A stretch of 64,000 nt of DNA from XN24 sp035514535 (GCA_035514535.1 DATKAZ010000069.1:1-64000), one strand, 5' to 3'; numbered from the stretch's first letter, positions 25,504 to 36,909 are shown. The notes: generated by a model not told the origin, from the sequence alone. Numbers and translations: made by a program.

Positions 25504-26634
25504 CTAGTCCGCCGCGAGCGCACCGGGCTCAAGACGCTCGATGCCCGGCTCGCCGATGACGATCAACGCACCGTCGCCGGCCAACATCGCGGATACCAGC
25601 GCCTTGCGGTCCCCCCGCTGGACGAGGCGAAAGCGGTCGCCCTCCCGGCTGATCAGCATGACGCCCGCCGTACCCACCACGACGATGCCGCCGTCGTCGA
25701 GCCGTGCCCCGCCGAACAGCGAGGTATCGACCGGCAGGTCGACCTGACGCCAGGTCTCGCCCGCATCCCAGCTGCGGAACATGTTGCCGCGCAGCCCGAA
25801 CACCAGCAGCGAGCGGTCGTCCGGCGGCAGGCCACCGAAGAACGAACCGTCGTACGGCGGGGCAAGCGCCACCCAGGTCCGGCCCCGGTCCGCGGAGCGA
25901 AACACGGTGCCGGCCTCGGCGGCAATGTACAGCCGGCCGCCGGTACCCGGGACGATCTTGTTCAGGTGCAGGTCCGCGGCGATCGACTCGTCGTCCAGCC
26001 AATCGTCGTCCCAGGCATCCTCGGCCTCGACATCGCCCGCGTCGTTACCGTCTTCGGCATCATCCGCATCGGCATCGTCGGCATCGTCGGCATCGGCATC
26101 CGGCGCAACGGCGTCGACGAGCGCCAGGCTTTCCTCCCGCCAGCTGAGTCCACCGTCGGAGCTGCGCAGGACATAGCCGTAGGCACCCACGGCGAACCCG
26201 TGCTGCGCATCCTCGAACCACACGTCGAACAACGGTCGCTCGAGTTCCGGGGCCGCATGGACCAGGCACCAGGTTTCGCCGCCGTCCTCCGTGCGCAGGA
26301 TGACCGCGTCGTGCCCGACTGCCCAGCCGAGGTTACGATCCTGAAACCACACGCCCGTGAGCAGCATGCGGGTCGGGGCACGCTGCTGTATCCAGCTGCG
26401 CCCCTGGTCCTCGCTGATGAGTACATGCCCGCGATCGCCGACCACGACCAGCGTATCGCCGACGCTCGCGATATCCAGCATCAGGGTACGCGCCGCAAGC
26501 GGCATGATCAGCGACCACTCGCTTTCGGGGACGGGCGTCGGGCAGGCGGCCAGGGCCGCGGCCGGAATCCCGCCCAAAACGACGCTCACCAGCAATGGAC
26601 AGACGAACTTCCGCACTATCAATGCGCCTCGCAT
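25504..26634 (-). CDS. Secreted YCF48-like beta-propeller protein
   Basis: A 376-residue precursor with a signal peptide (VRKFVCPLLVSVVLGGIPAA then AALA). The mature protein has repeated BNR/YCF48 blades: SEDQGRSW, TEDGGETW, SSDGGLSW, SADRGRTW and SWDAGETW. Between the third and fourth blades lies an acidic, low-complexity insert of about 40 residues made of Asp and Ala (residues about 170-210). Propellers of this group accompany RND transporters and DUF1329 proteins and may act as assembly factors. The ATG at 26634 has no clear ribosome site; GTG at 26616, with GAGGCG upstream, would give a neater signal peptide and is equally possible. Confidence 0.82.
   Translation of the reverse strand: MRGALIVRKFVCPLLVSVVLGGIPAAALAACPTPVPESEWSLIMPLAARTLMLDIASVGDTLVVVGDRGHVLISEDQGRSWIQQRAPTRMLLTGVWFQDRNLGWAVGHDAVILRTEDGGETWCLVHAAPELERPLFDVWFEDAQHGFAVGAYGYVLRSSDGGLSWREESLALVDAVAPDADADDADDADADDAEDGNDAGDVEAEDAWDDDWLDDESIAADLHLNKIVPGTGGRLYIAAEAGTVFRSADRGRTWVALAPPYDGSFFGGLPPDDRSLLVFGLRGNMFRSWDAGETWRQVDLPVDTSLFGGARLDDGGIVVVGTAGVMLISREGDRFRLVQRGDRKALVSAMLAGDGALIVIGEPGIERLEPGALAAD
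26057..26102 (-). repeat. Asp/Ala-coding microsatellite
   Basis: Imperfect repeats of GGCATC and GGCATCGTC on the plus strand encode the Asp-Ala run in the YCF48-like protein. Unit changes of three bases would lengthen or shorten the insert without breaking the frame. Confidence 0.6.
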
Positions 26635-26656
26635 TGCGGGTAAGGCGGGCTGTGGC

Positions 26657-26684
26657 GACGGGGGCGCCGGCCGGCGCCCCCGTC
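26657..26684 (-). terminator. Perfect 28-bp palindrome between DUF1329 and YCF48 genes
   Basis: The half-site GACGGGGGCGCCGG (26657-26670) is followed directly by its exact reverse complement (26671-26684). It lies in the 57-base gap inside the operon, eight bases past the DUF1329 stop. There is no T-run. It may act as a partial terminator or an mRNA-end stabiliser setting the ratio of upstream to downstream genes. Confidence 0.5.
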
Positions 26685-26691
26685 CATGCAA

Positions 26692-28071
26692 TTAACGGAC
26701 GCCCGCGCGGCGCAGTGACGCGGGGCTGAAGTCGGCTGGCGTGTAGTTGGGACTGAAGTCGTAGGTCCCGCGCTCCTCGTTGTTCAGGCCGATGCCGAGG
26801 TAGCGGCCGGACTGCAGGTCGAGCGTCAGCTCGAGCGTGGTCCAGAACGACGGCACGTCGTAATAATTGATCGAGTGGGCTTCCTGGACGCGCCAGATCT
26901 GGTCGCGATTATCGTAACAATCCACGACCATGGCCTGCCAGGAGTCCTCGTCGATATAGAAAGTACGCCGCTTGTAGACGTGGCGCGTGCCTTCCTTGAT
27001 CGTCGCGTCGACCACCCAGACGCGATGCAGCTCATAGCGCGCATGGTCCTGGTTGATGTGCAGCGGCGTCAGGACATCGCTGTACTTCAGCTGGTTGCTG
27101 TGCAGCTTGTAGCTGTTGTACGGAATCAGGATCTCCTTGCGACCCACCAGGTTCCAGTTATAGCGCTCCGGGCTGCCGTTGAAGATATCGAGCTGGTCGG
27201 ACGTCGCCAGGCCGTCCGAGGCCGTGCGGGGATTGTCGTGGGCGACGTTCGGCGCGCGGCGCACGCGGCGCTGGCCCGGGTTATAGAGCCACGCCTTGCG
27301 GTTCTCGCGAGACTGGTTCAGCGTCTCGTGCACCAGCAGCACCTCGCCGGCAAGGCGCGCCGGCGCGGTGACCGTCTGCTTGAAGAAGATGATGATGTTG
27401 TCGAGGTCTTCCTCGCGGGCGCCGGCCAGGCCGTAGGCGCCGAGGTATTCGTCGGTGAACATCACCATCGTGTAGTTGCCGTCGCGCGTCACCGGCGCCT
27501 GGCCGATGGTGCGGCGCGCGTTGTCGGTACGGTAGCGGGCGATATGGTTCCAGATAGCCTCGGTGCCGTTCTCGGGAATGGGAAACGGAATGCCCTCCGC
27601 CCCGCCGCTGAAGCCGTTGCCACCCTCGATGAGGTGCGTCGTGGCGGCGATGCGCTTGGTGGCCTCGTAGATGCGCTCCGGCATGGCCGCGCTGCGACGC
27701 GTCGGGTACACGTCCATGAAATAGCCCGGATAGGTACGAAACATGGCCTTGTGGCCTTCGGTGAGGATGTCTTCGTACTCCGCCATGTTGGCGGCCGTGA
27801 TGCGATACAGGGGCTGGTCGGCGGCGAACGGGTCCGGGTGATGCCCGCCGGAGACGAAGTCCGGGAATCCCGCCTCCGCAGAGCTGCGGATCCCTCCGGT
27901 CCACTCCGGGATCGTCCCGGCGTCGTTACCGGCCCGGATCGCACCGATCGGCGTGAGGTCCGCGTCGAGCCGCGCGATCTGGTCGGCCGACAGCTCGCCC
28001 GCGATTCCGGGGGCAGCCATGCCGGCGAGTGCCACCGCGGCGAGAGTCCTGATTAGTCCGTAGTTGCTCAT
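26692..28071 (-). CDS. DUF1329 periplasmic protein (LolA/LolB-like)
   Basis: A 459-residue precursor with signal peptide (residues 1-24, ending GIAG). The mature part is a typical DUF1329: LTPIGAIRAGNDAGTIPEWTGG, then KAMFRTYPGYFMDVYPTRRSAAMPE, YNPGQRRVRRAPNV and a C-terminal YELHRVWVVDATIKEGTRHVYKRRTFYIDEDSW. Structures of related proteins have lipoprotein-carrier-like folds, so binding of a hydrophobic molecule in the periplasm is plausible. It is second in the operon, 21 bases after the DUF1302 gene. Confidence 0.92.
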   Translation of the reverse strand: MSNYGLIRTLAAVALAGMAAPGIAGELSADQIARLDADLTPIGAIRAGNDAGTIPEWTGGIRSSAEAGFPDFVSGGHHPDPFAADQPLYRITAANMAEYEDILTEGHKAMFRTYPGYFMDVYPTRRSAAMPERIYEATKRIAATTHLIEGGNGFSGGAEGIPFPIPENGTEAIWNHIARYRTDNARRTIGQAPVTRDGNYTMVMFTDEYLGAYGLAGAREEDLDNIIIFFKQTVTAPARLAGEVLLVHETLNQSRENRKAWLYNPGQRRVRRAPNVAHDNPRTASDGLATSDQLDIFNGSPERYNWNLVGRKEILIPYNSYKLHSNQLKYSDVLTPLHINQDHARYELHRVWVVDATIKEGTRHVYKRRTFYIDEDSWQAMVVDCYDNRDQIWRVQEAHSINYYDVPSFWTTLELTLDLQSGRYLGIGLNNEERGTYDFSPNYTPADFSPASLRRAGVR

Positions 28072-28092
28072 GAGATGACTCTCCTCGCGTTC

Positions 28093-30186
28093 CTAGAACG
28101 AAACCTTGGCCGTGAAGGAAATGAAATCACGGTCACGAGTCGTGTTGTAGATCCCTGCGCCACCGAACTCGGCATAGTTGAGCTCGAGCTCGTACTTGTT
28201 CCGCAGCGTTCCCTTGAGGCCGAATGACAAGGACCTGCGGCCGTCGATGAAGTTCCCGGCCGGTCCGGGGCTGTTGCCGTTGACGTCGTGGCTCCAGCCG
28301 ACGATCGGCGTGATCGTCCAGGGGCCGATCGCATTGTTGTAGATCAGCGCGCCGCGGAAGCGGTAGCCCCACGAGGTCTTGTGCGGGAAGGCGCTGCGGG
28401 GATCCAGCTCGCCGAAATGCGCTGCGGACAGCGGCACATTGCCGGACAGCGACGTGCCCTCGCCGTTGAGCCGCAGGCCGCGCCCGTTCGGGCCGCCGGA
28501 ATTCGTATCGGGCAGATCGGGCACGTAGGTCACGCCGGCCTCCACGACGAACGCGCCGGTGTTCGCGCCGAGCATCGGCCCGGACAGGTATGTGAACGTC
28601 GTCTGCGTCTGCCAGACATCCAGTTCCACGTACCCCGGGATGTAGGTATTCAGGCCGAAGACGCCGAGCTGGTTGAAGCAGCCCAGGTTGCCGCGCGCCG
28701 CCGGATTGGTCGCGCACACGTAGGGGTTGTCGGGATTGAACGTGAGGTTGTCGAGCGGCCCGAGGGCCGCGAACAGCAGCTCGACGTCGTCGACCTGCAG
28801 AGGCGAGTCGGGCTTGTAAGAGACCTCGCCCTGCCAGGCGATCCCCGTGTTGAACAGGTAGCCGCTCCAGCTGAACCCGAACAGGTCCAGGTCCTCGGGA
28901 TACTCGGTGAAGTACCGCGAGGTCTGCGCCAGCTCGTCCTGCGCGAAGGCATTAGCGAGGCCCCCGACGGCCGTCGAGCCGGCGCCGAGGAAGGCGTTCG
29001 CGGCGATCGTTGCACGGTCGCGGGCCTTTTCCTCGGTGATGTCGCCGCCGAGCGATGCCGCGGTGCCCATCGCCTGTGCGGTCGCCGTGTTCACGGCGGC
29101 GTCGAACGACAGCCCCGAGGCGAGCCCCAGCGCGGCCGCCTGCGCGGCCGTCGCCGCGGCCGCCGCGTTGCCGAACCCGGCCTGCGTGCCCGTCATGCCG
29201 CTGACCACCGGCAGGCGGCTGTGATAACGCAGGTAATAGAGACCGAATTCCATCCCTCCCATGACCTGGTCGGCGAAGTAGCGCAGTGCGAGGCCGTACT
29301 GGCGGCCGTCGTCCGCCTCGACCGATTCGCCGCGCGGCACGAACACGAAGGTCGGATCGAAGGCACCGCCGAGCGGCGTGAAATCGGTCCCGAGGTCCGA
29401 CCACCGGCCGAAGCCGAGCATCGCGTGCGTCCCGCCCTTGCCGGCGAGGTCGTTCCCCGAGAAGTAGCTGCCGACCGGGTCGGGCACGACCTTCTGCCAG
29501 TCATACTGGTAGTAGGCCTCGATACTGAAGTTCTCTGTCGGCGAGACGTTGAAATAGGCCATGCCCTGCGGCACCAGCGCTTCCTTGAGCTCGGAGCCCG
29601 GCAGGCGCAGCTGCGCGACATCGAAGGAATTCGTCAGGTTGATGCCGCCCTGGATAAACGTGCTCTCGCCCCAGCTGATCACCTGGTTGCCGAGCCGGAA
29701 CTCGGCAGGCATGTCGCCGAGGCTGAACGGCACGTAGACGAAGTAATCGAGCATCTTCGCGCCTTCCTCGACGCGCGTCAGCGCCGATTCGGACAGCTCG
29801 GTACGCGCCGTGTCGCCGGCCTTCCAGTCGTAGAAGCCGGTGCCGCGCGCGAAGAACCCCCACGAATCGCGGAACCGCATCTCGATCTCGGAGGTGGCCT
29901 TGACGAGGCTGGAGACACTGCCCGTGGGGTAGTTCAGGTTGCCGTCGTCGATGTTGGCACTGCGCCCGCAACCGCCGTTCGCGTTGGCGATCAGGCGGCA
30001 GTCGGGGCCTTGCACGCGCCACAGCGCACCGTAGGTGAGCGTGGTGTCCCAGCTGCCGGACCAGTTGTTCGTTTCGATCGGCACCGCGGCGGCCGGCACC
30101 GCGTAGGTCGCAGCAAGTACGGCCGCGATCGCGGTCGCCAGAATGCATCCGTTGCCCGGCCGGGCCCAGGAGGGTTGCGTGCTCAT
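28093..30186 (-). CDS. DUF1302 outer-membrane beta-barrel protein
   Basis: A 697-residue precursor with a signal peptide (hydrophobic 15-34). The mature protein follows the DUF1302 pattern: NNWSGSWDTTLTYGALWRVQ, repeated amphipathic strands, GNQVISWGESTFIQGGINL, and a terminal phenylalanine in TAKVSF typical of outer-membrane barrels. An Ala-rich helical insert (about residues 330-400) may be a plug or loop. It is the first gene of the four-gene operon; GGGGAG lies six bases before its ATG. Likely role: outer-membrane conduit for the cargo handled by the DUF1329 and RND partners (inference). Confidence 0.92.
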   Translation of the reverse strand: MSTQPSWARPGNGCILATAIAAVLAATYAVPAAAVPIETNNWSGSWDTTLTYGALWRVQGPDCRLIANANGGCGRSANIDDGNLNYPTGSVSSLVKATSEIEMRFRDSWGFFARGTGFYDWKAGDTARTELSESALTRVEEGAKMLDYFVYVPFSLGDMPAEFRLGNQVISWGESTFIQGGINLTNSFDVAQLRLPGSELKEALVPQGMAYFNVSPTENFSIEAYYQYDWQKVVPDPVGSYFSGNDLAGKGGTHAMLGFGRWSDLGTDFTPLGGAFDPTFVFVPRGESVEADDGRQYGLALRYFADQVMGGMEFGLYYLRYHSRLPVVSGMTGTQAGFGNAAAAATAAQAAALGLASGLSFDAAVNTATAQAMGTAASLGGDITEEKARDRATIAANAFLGAGSTAVGGLANAFAQDELAQTSRYFTEYPEDLDLFGFSWSGYLFNTGIAWQGEVSYKPDSPLQVDDVELLFAALGPLDNLTFNPDNPYVCATNPAARGNLGCFNQLGVFGLNTYIPGYVELDVWQTQTTFTYLSGPMLGANTGAFVVEAGVTYVPDLPDTNSGGPNGRGLRLNGEGTSLSGNVPLSAAHFGELDPRSAFPHKTSWGYRFRGALIYNNAIGPWTITPIVGWSHDVNGNSPGPAGNFIDGRRSLSFGLKGTLRNKYELELNYAEFGGAGIYNTTRDRDFISFTAKVSF

Positions 30187-30370
30187 TCGGGACTCCCCAA
30201 TTCTAGTTAGTGTCAGGCACGTTGCCCCGCGCGCGGACTCCGCCGCCGCGTCCCGCTACTCTTACAGAATCCGTGCCCGGAAAACAACTTGCTGGATCAA
30301 CTCGTGCAGCGAAACTGCCTCCGCGAGTGAAACGATATTGCGCGAATTATGACCCACGATCCGCCAACGC

Positions 30371-30395
30371 TATTAAGGCGCGCCTGAGGCGCGCC
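30371..30395 (-). terminator. Probable terminator of plsB
   Basis: On the minus strand GGCGCGCC, TCA, GGCGCGCC (30395 to 30377) forms an 8-bp stem with a 3-base loop, followed by TTAATA. It lies about 40 bases past the plsB stop. The short T-containing tail makes it the best intrinsic terminator candidate in the window. Confidence 0.45.
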
Positions 30396-30433
30396 ATCGC
30401 GCGTTGCAGTGCAGCATTCCATGCCCTTGCGGA

Positions 30434-32890
30434 TCACAGGTTCATCGCCTGCAGGACGTCCTGGCGCAGGCGATCGCCGAGGAACACGCGGGCGTCGTCC
30501 ATCGCCCGCGTGAGGCCCTCGTCGAAGACCAGCAGGCCGGTCTCGTCCGTGCTCAGCACGCCGTTTCTGCGCAGGCGCCCGATGAAGCCGCGGAACAGGC
30601 TCTTGTCGAAGAACTCGGGGGCGCTGAACTGGAACAGCATCGACATGCGCTGGGCCATCAGGTGGCAGAGGTCCTCGAGCTGCCCCGGGCGGAGCGTCCC
30701 GGAACCGTGCTTGGCGAGCAACGCGGCCGTCATGTAGAAGCGCTCCAGCGTCTGCACCGAGCACTGGGCGAGGATCCACAACCGGATCGCCTCCGGCGTG
30801 TGCGGCGGCGGGCGCCGCAGGCAGGGCCGGCCGCCGGCGTCGTCACGGCGCAGCAACCCGAGCTCGACCAGCGTGTCGATGACGCGATCGATCTGGGCGT
30901 CGACCTCTGCGGGCGGCCAGCGCAGGAACAACTCGCCGCCGAGGTAGGGATACACCATGCGTGCCAGGCCGTGGATGCGCTCGACGGCGAGCACCGGCTT
31001 GTCGAGGAAGCAGCAGGCGACCAGGGACGGCAGCGCCTGCAGGTGCGCTATATTGTTGCGGTAATAGGTCGCGAGCAGCGCTTCCTCGGGGGCAAGCGTA
31101 ATGATGTCGCCCAGCCGGTGCGGCCGGCGCTCGAGCAGCCCCAGGCGCTCGCCGTAAGCGATCATCGCCGCGCCGTCCATCTCCGTCACCGTGACGCCCT
31201 CGTCGTACGGCGCCTCGCGCAACAACGCGGCAAACAGTTCGAGGATCCGCACGAGCGGCTGCTCGACCATGCTCTGGCGGGGCGTCGCCAGGAGCACCAT
31301 TGCCAGCAGGTTGACCGGGCTGACCGCTGCCGCGGCATTGATTCGCTTCAGTATTTCCTCGCCCAGGGCATCGACGACAGGTCCCGACCAGGCGGGCTTG
31401 TCGTCGTCGGATATTTCCTCGGCCCGCCAGCCCGGGCGGTGGCCGTCCAGCACTGCGTCGAGGAAGAAGGGTTCGCCGAAGTTGACGTGCACGCGGCCGA
31501 ACTCTCGCCGCAGTTGCCGCACCGCCTTGAGGATCCCGAGCAGCGTCTCTTTCTGCTTCGGGCGGCCGGCGAGCTCGGCGACGTAGGAGCGCCCTTCGAA
31601 CAGCCGCTCGTAGCCGAAATACACGGGCACGAAAACCACCGGTCGCGTCGGTTCACGCAGGTAGGCCCTGAGCGTCATCGCAAGCATGCCGGGCTTGGCA
31701 GGCAACAGGCGGCCGGTGCGGCTGCGGCCGCCCTCGATGAAATATTCCATCGCCACGCCCTTGGCGAGGTTCAGGGAGAAGTACCGGCGGAACACGGCGG
31801 CATAAAGCGGATCGTCGCGGAAGCTGCGACGCATGAAGAACGCGCCGCCGCTGCGCAGGATAGGCCCGATGATCGGCAGGTTGAGGTTCACGCCCGCCGC
31901 GATGTGCGGCGGGACGAGCCCGTTGCGATACACGACATAGGACAGCAGCAGGTAGTCGATGTGGCTGCGGTGGCAGGGCACGTAGACGACCTCGTTTCCC
32001 TCGACCACGTCCTTGAGCCGCTCGATGCCCGCCACTTCGACGCCTTCGTAGAGCCGGTTCCACAACCACGCCAGCAGGCGTTCCATCACGCGCACGGTAG
32101 TGTAGCTGTAATTGGCGGCGATCTCGTTGCCGTAGCGGCGCGCCCGCGCCACCGACTTGTGCACGGGGCGCTTGTTGACCTCGCTGTCGCGCCGGATCGC
32201 CCGGCGCACGGGATCCGAGTTCAGTACCTGGTTCAGCAACGTACGCCGGTGCGACAGGTCGGGCCCGATCGTGGCGATCCGCAGGCGGCGAAAATGCACG
32301 CGCAGGACCCGTCCGAGCTTGCGCGCCACCAGCGCCGGGTTGGGACCCTCGGCAACCAGCCGCGACAGCGACACCGGTTCGCTGAACTGCACCAGCACAT
32401 TGCGGCCATGAAACACGATCATGAACAGCTTGCGCAGGCGCCCGACGATCGCCCAGTCCTCGGAGAACAGGAGCTTGAAGAAGGAGCCTTCCTTGTCCGG
32501 CGAACGGCCCCAGAACACGGACACGGGCACGATGACGACTTCCGGCACGCGGCCCGCCTGGATTGCCTCGGCGAGGCGCTCGAGGCGCCCGGGCCGGCCC
32601 TTGCGGTGCCGCTTCGGCGCGCGCCGCAGGTAGGCCACGGCACGCCACTCGCGCACGCGCGCGAGCGTCAGCTCGGCGCCGGGTCGCGGCAGGCCCTTGC
32701 GGATGCACTCCTGCTCCAGCACCGCGAGGTCGGCCATGCCCGGGCGCTCGAGGACGTAGCAGACCGGCTGTCCGGACAACGCGCTGAGCCTCTCGAGCTG
32801 CGACTCGAGGGTGCGCGTGCGGACCCAGAGGAACAGCAGCTTCCTCGTGAGCAACAGCGAGAGGCGCCAGAGGCCGTGCCATGGATACAT
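30434..32890 (-). CDS. plsB: Glycerol-3-phosphate 1-O-acyltransferase PlsB
   Basis: An 818-residue inner-membrane enzyme that transfers an acyl chain to the sn-1 position of glycerol 3-phosphate, the first step of phospholipid synthesis. Catalytic block I HRSHID is at 307-312 (CHRSHIDYLLLSYVVY); the later blocks follow as GGAFFMRRSF, YFIEGGRSRTGR and VVFVPVYFGYERL. The length matches E. coli PlsB (about 807). It is monocistronic and divergent from the trehalose operon, 103 bases away. Confidence 0.96.
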   Translation of the reverse strand: MYPWHGLWRLSLLLTRKLLFLWVRTRTLESQLERLSALSGQPVCYVLERPGMADLAVLEQECIRKGLPRPGAELTLARVREWRAVAYLRRAPKRHRKGRPGRLERLAEAIQAGRVPEVVIVPVSVFWGRSPDKEGSFFKLLFSEDWAIVGRLRKLFMIVFHGRNVLVQFSEPVSLSRLVAEGPNPALVARKLGRVLRVHFRRLRIATIGPDLSHRRTLLNQVLNSDPVRRAIRRDSEVNKRPVHKSVARARRYGNEIAANYSYTTVRVMERLLAWLWNRLYEGVEVAGIERLKDVVEGNEVVYVPCHRSHIDYLLLSYVVYRNGLVPPHIAAGVNLNLPIIGPILRSGGAFFMRRSFRDDPLYAAVFRRYFSLNLAKGVAMEYFIEGGRSRTGRLLPAKPGMLAMTLRAYLREPTRPVVFVPVYFGYERLFEGRSYVAELAGRPKQKETLLGILKAVRQLRREFGRVHVNFGEPFFLDAVLDGHRPGWRAEEISDDDKPAWSGPVVDALGEEILKRINAAAAVSPVNLLAMVLLATPRQSMVEQPLVRILELFAALLREAPYDEGVTVTEMDGAAMIAYGERLGLLERRPHRLGDIITLAPEEALLATYYRNNIAHLQALPSLVACCFLDKPVLAVERIHGLARMVYPYLGGELFLRWPPAEVDAQIDRVIDTLVELGLLRRDDAGGRPCLRRPPPHTPEAIRLWILAQCSVQTLERFYMTAALLAKHGSGTLRPGQLEDLCHLMAQRMSMLFQFSAPEFFDKSLFRGFIGRLRRNGVLSTDETGLLVFDEGLTRAMDDARVFLGDRLRQDVLQAMNL

Positions 32891-32993
32891 GAGGTCCGGG
32901 AGTGTACTCGTGCAGCGGGGCGCCCGTCAGCGCCGCGCGGCGCTCGCGCCGCGCGATTGGTGTTCGGCGGCCGCGGCCATTAACCTTGTGGCC

Positions 32994-33755
32994 ATGATCG
33001 CGCCGTCCGCGTTACCGGCATGGGATGCCCGCCGGGCCTTGTTCCTCGACGTCGACGGGACCCTGCTCGAAATTGAGCGGCATCCCCGCGACGTGCGGGC
33101 CGCGCCGCAACTGAAGGAGTTGCTGGCCGCCGCTGCCGGCATGCTTGGCGGGGCGCTGGCGCTGGTCAGCGGCCGCTCGATCGCCAGCCTCGACGAAGTC
33201 TTCGCACCGCTGTGCCTGCCCGCCGCGGGATTGCACGGGGTAGAGAGGCGTGACGCCACGGGGCGGGTCCATTACCCGGGCGGCTACGCCGAGCGGATCG
33301 CCGCGGCCCGGCGCGGACTGCTGGGCTTCGTCCAGTCGGAGCCGGGCCTGTTGCTGGAGGACAAGGGCGCTGCACTCGCTCTGCACTACCGGAATGCCCC
33401 GCAGCTCGCGGACGCATGCCGCCGGCAGATCGAGATCGCCCGCACCTCGGCCGGAGAGGACTTCCACGTGCAGCAAGGCAAAATGGTTTACGAGCTCAAG
33501 CCCTCCGGCCACGACAAGGGCACGGCCGTGACCGCCTTCATGGACGAGCGGCCATTTCGCGGCCGGCAGCCTGTGTTCATCGGCGACGATGTCACGGACG
33601 AGGACGGTTTCCGTGCCGTCAATGCCCTGGGCGGACTCTCGATCCGGGTCGGCGAGCACGCCGACTCCGCCGCGCGGCATACGGCCCGTGACGTGCAGGA
33701 AATTCTCGACTGGTTGACCCGCGGCCTGGAGCAGACCGATGCCCCCACCACCTGA
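32994..33755 (+). CDS. otsB: Trehalose-6-phosphate phosphatase
   Basis: A 253-residue HAD phosphatase of the OtsB family: LFLDVDGTLLEI with Asp19 and Asp21, LVSGRSIASLD, GLHGVERRDATG, GKMVYELKPSGHDKGTAV and IGDDVTDEDGF. It converts trehalose 6-phosphate to trehalose. It is the first gene of otsB-GH15-otsA; its end overlaps the GH15 start by 17 bases. The ATG at 32994 is used; a GTG two codons earlier is possible, and neither has a strong ribosome site. Confidence 0.94.
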   Translation: MIAPSALPAWDARRALFLDVDGTLLEIERHPRDVRAAPQLKELLAAAAGMLGGALALVSGRSIASLDEVFAPLCLPAAGLHGVERRDATGRVHYPGGYAERIAAARRGLLGFVQSEPGLLLEDKGAALALHYRNAPQLADACRRQIEIARTSAGEDFHVQQGKMVYELKPSGHDKGTAVTAFMDERPFRGRQPVFIGDDVTDEDGFRAVNALGGLSIRVGEHADSAARHTARDVQEILDWLTRGLEQTDAPTT

Positions 33756-35537
33756 GCCCTCGCTGGAACTGGGCGTCATCGGCAATTGCCAGGTCAGCGC
33801 GCTGGTCGACGAACTGGGCCGCATGGTCTGGGCCTGCATGCCACGCTTCGACAGCAACCCGGTGTTCTGCGCCTTGCTGAAGGGCGACGAGCACCCGGTG
33901 GAGCGCGGCATATTCGAAGTCGTGCTGGAAGACTTCGTGCGCGCCGAACAGCACTACGTGACCAACACGCCGATCCTCGAGACCCTGCTGCATGACGCCC
34001 ACGGCGGCTGCGTCAAGATCGTCGACTTCGCGCCGCGCTTCGAGCAGTTCGAGCGCACATTTCACCCGGTGATGTTCATCCGCCAGCTGGTGCCGGTGTC
34101 CGGCAACCCGCTCGTCACCGTGCGCCTGCGCCCTGCCGGGAACTATGGCGCCGAGGACGCCAGGCAGACTTTCGGCAGCAATCACGTGCGCTACGTGCTG
34201 CCGGACCTGACGCTGCGCCTCACCACGGACGCCTCGCTGACCTACGTGCGCGAGGAGCGCCCGTTCCGCCTCGCGCAACCCGTGAGCTTCATCCTCGGGC
34301 CCGACGAAAGCCTGCGCGAGTCCGTCGCGCACACCAGCCGGCTGTATTTCGCCCACACCCGCAGTTACTGGCGGGACTGGGTGCGCGGCCTCGCCGTGCC
34401 GTTCGAATGGCAGGAGGCCGTGATCCGTGCGGCGATCACGTTGAAGCTGTGCTCGTTCGACGATACCGGCGCGATCATCGCGGCGATGACCAGCTCGATC
34501 CCGGAGGCGCCCGGCAGCGCCCGCAACTGGGATTACCGCTATTGCTGGCTGCGCGACAGCTACTTCGTCGTGCACGCCCTGAACCGCCTCGGGGCGACGC
34601 TGACGATGGAGGCCTACCTGGGCTGGATACTCAACGTGGCCGCCTCGGGAGACGGCGACGGCCTGCAGCCGGTCTACGGGATCAGCGGCGAGGCCGACCT
34701 CTCCGAAACCATCGTGGCCCACCTGCCCGGCTACCGCGGCATGGGGCCGGTGCGCGTCGGCAACCAGGCCTTCAAACAGGTGCAGAACGACGTCTACGGC
34801 GCGGTCGTGCTGTCCTCGGCCCAGTCATTCTTCGACCGTAGACTCACGACCGCGGCCGGGAAGGAGCAGCTGGAGCTGCTGGAGGACATCGGCCGCCGTG
34901 CCTTCGCGCTGTTCGACCAGCCCGATGCGGGCATCTGGGAGTATCGCGGCCGGGCGCGCGTGCACACGTTTTCCAGCATGATGTGCTGGGCCGCCTGCGA
35001 TCGCCTTGCACGCATTTCCGCCCACCTCGGCGACGCCGGGCGCGCGCGCGACTGGCGTGCGAAGGCGGGTCACATTCATGGCGAGATCTGCGCGCAGGCG
35101 TGGGACGCCGAGCAGGGTTGCTTCACGGAGAGCTTCGGTGGCCGCAGTCTCGATGCCAGCATGCTGCTGATCAGCGACCTCGGGTTCCTCGACAAGAATG
35201 ATCCGCGTTTCCGTAGCACCGTCGAGTGCCTGGAGAAGCACCTGCGGCGAGGGCTGCACATGTTCCGCTACGGCGAGCCGGACGATTACGGCGAGCCGGA
35301 GACGGCCTTCAATATCTGCACCTTCTGGTATATCAACGCGCTCGCCGAGATCGGCCGCACGGACGAGGCGCGGGAGCTGTTCGAGGCGATGCTGAAGTGC
35401 CGCACGCGCCTCGGCCTGCTGTCCGAGGACGTCAACGCTCACAACGGGGAGCTGTGGGGCAATTTTCCCCAAACCTACAGCCTGGTCGGTATCATTCTCG
35501 GTGCGATTCGACTGAGCCAACCCTGGGAGGATGCGTT

Positions 35538-35541
<4 letters not shown>
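33739..35541 (+). CDS. GH15 glycoside hydrolase (trehalase/glucoamylase-like)
   Basis: A 600-residue protein with an N-terminal beta-sandwich (about 1-230) and an (alpha/alpha)6 catalytic barrel. The GH15 signature ARNWDYRYCWLRDSYF lies at about 261-276, and the late segment LLSEDVNAHNGELWGNFPQTYS carries the likely second catalytic acid. Bacterial members hydrolyse trehalose or alpha-glucans with inversion. Placement between otsB and otsA favours trehalose turnover, though glucoamylase activity cannot be excluded. It is coupled to both neighbours by overlaps (17 bases before, TTGA after). Confidence 0.92.
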
Positions 35542-36908
<1,367 letters not shown>

Positions 36909-36909
36909 T

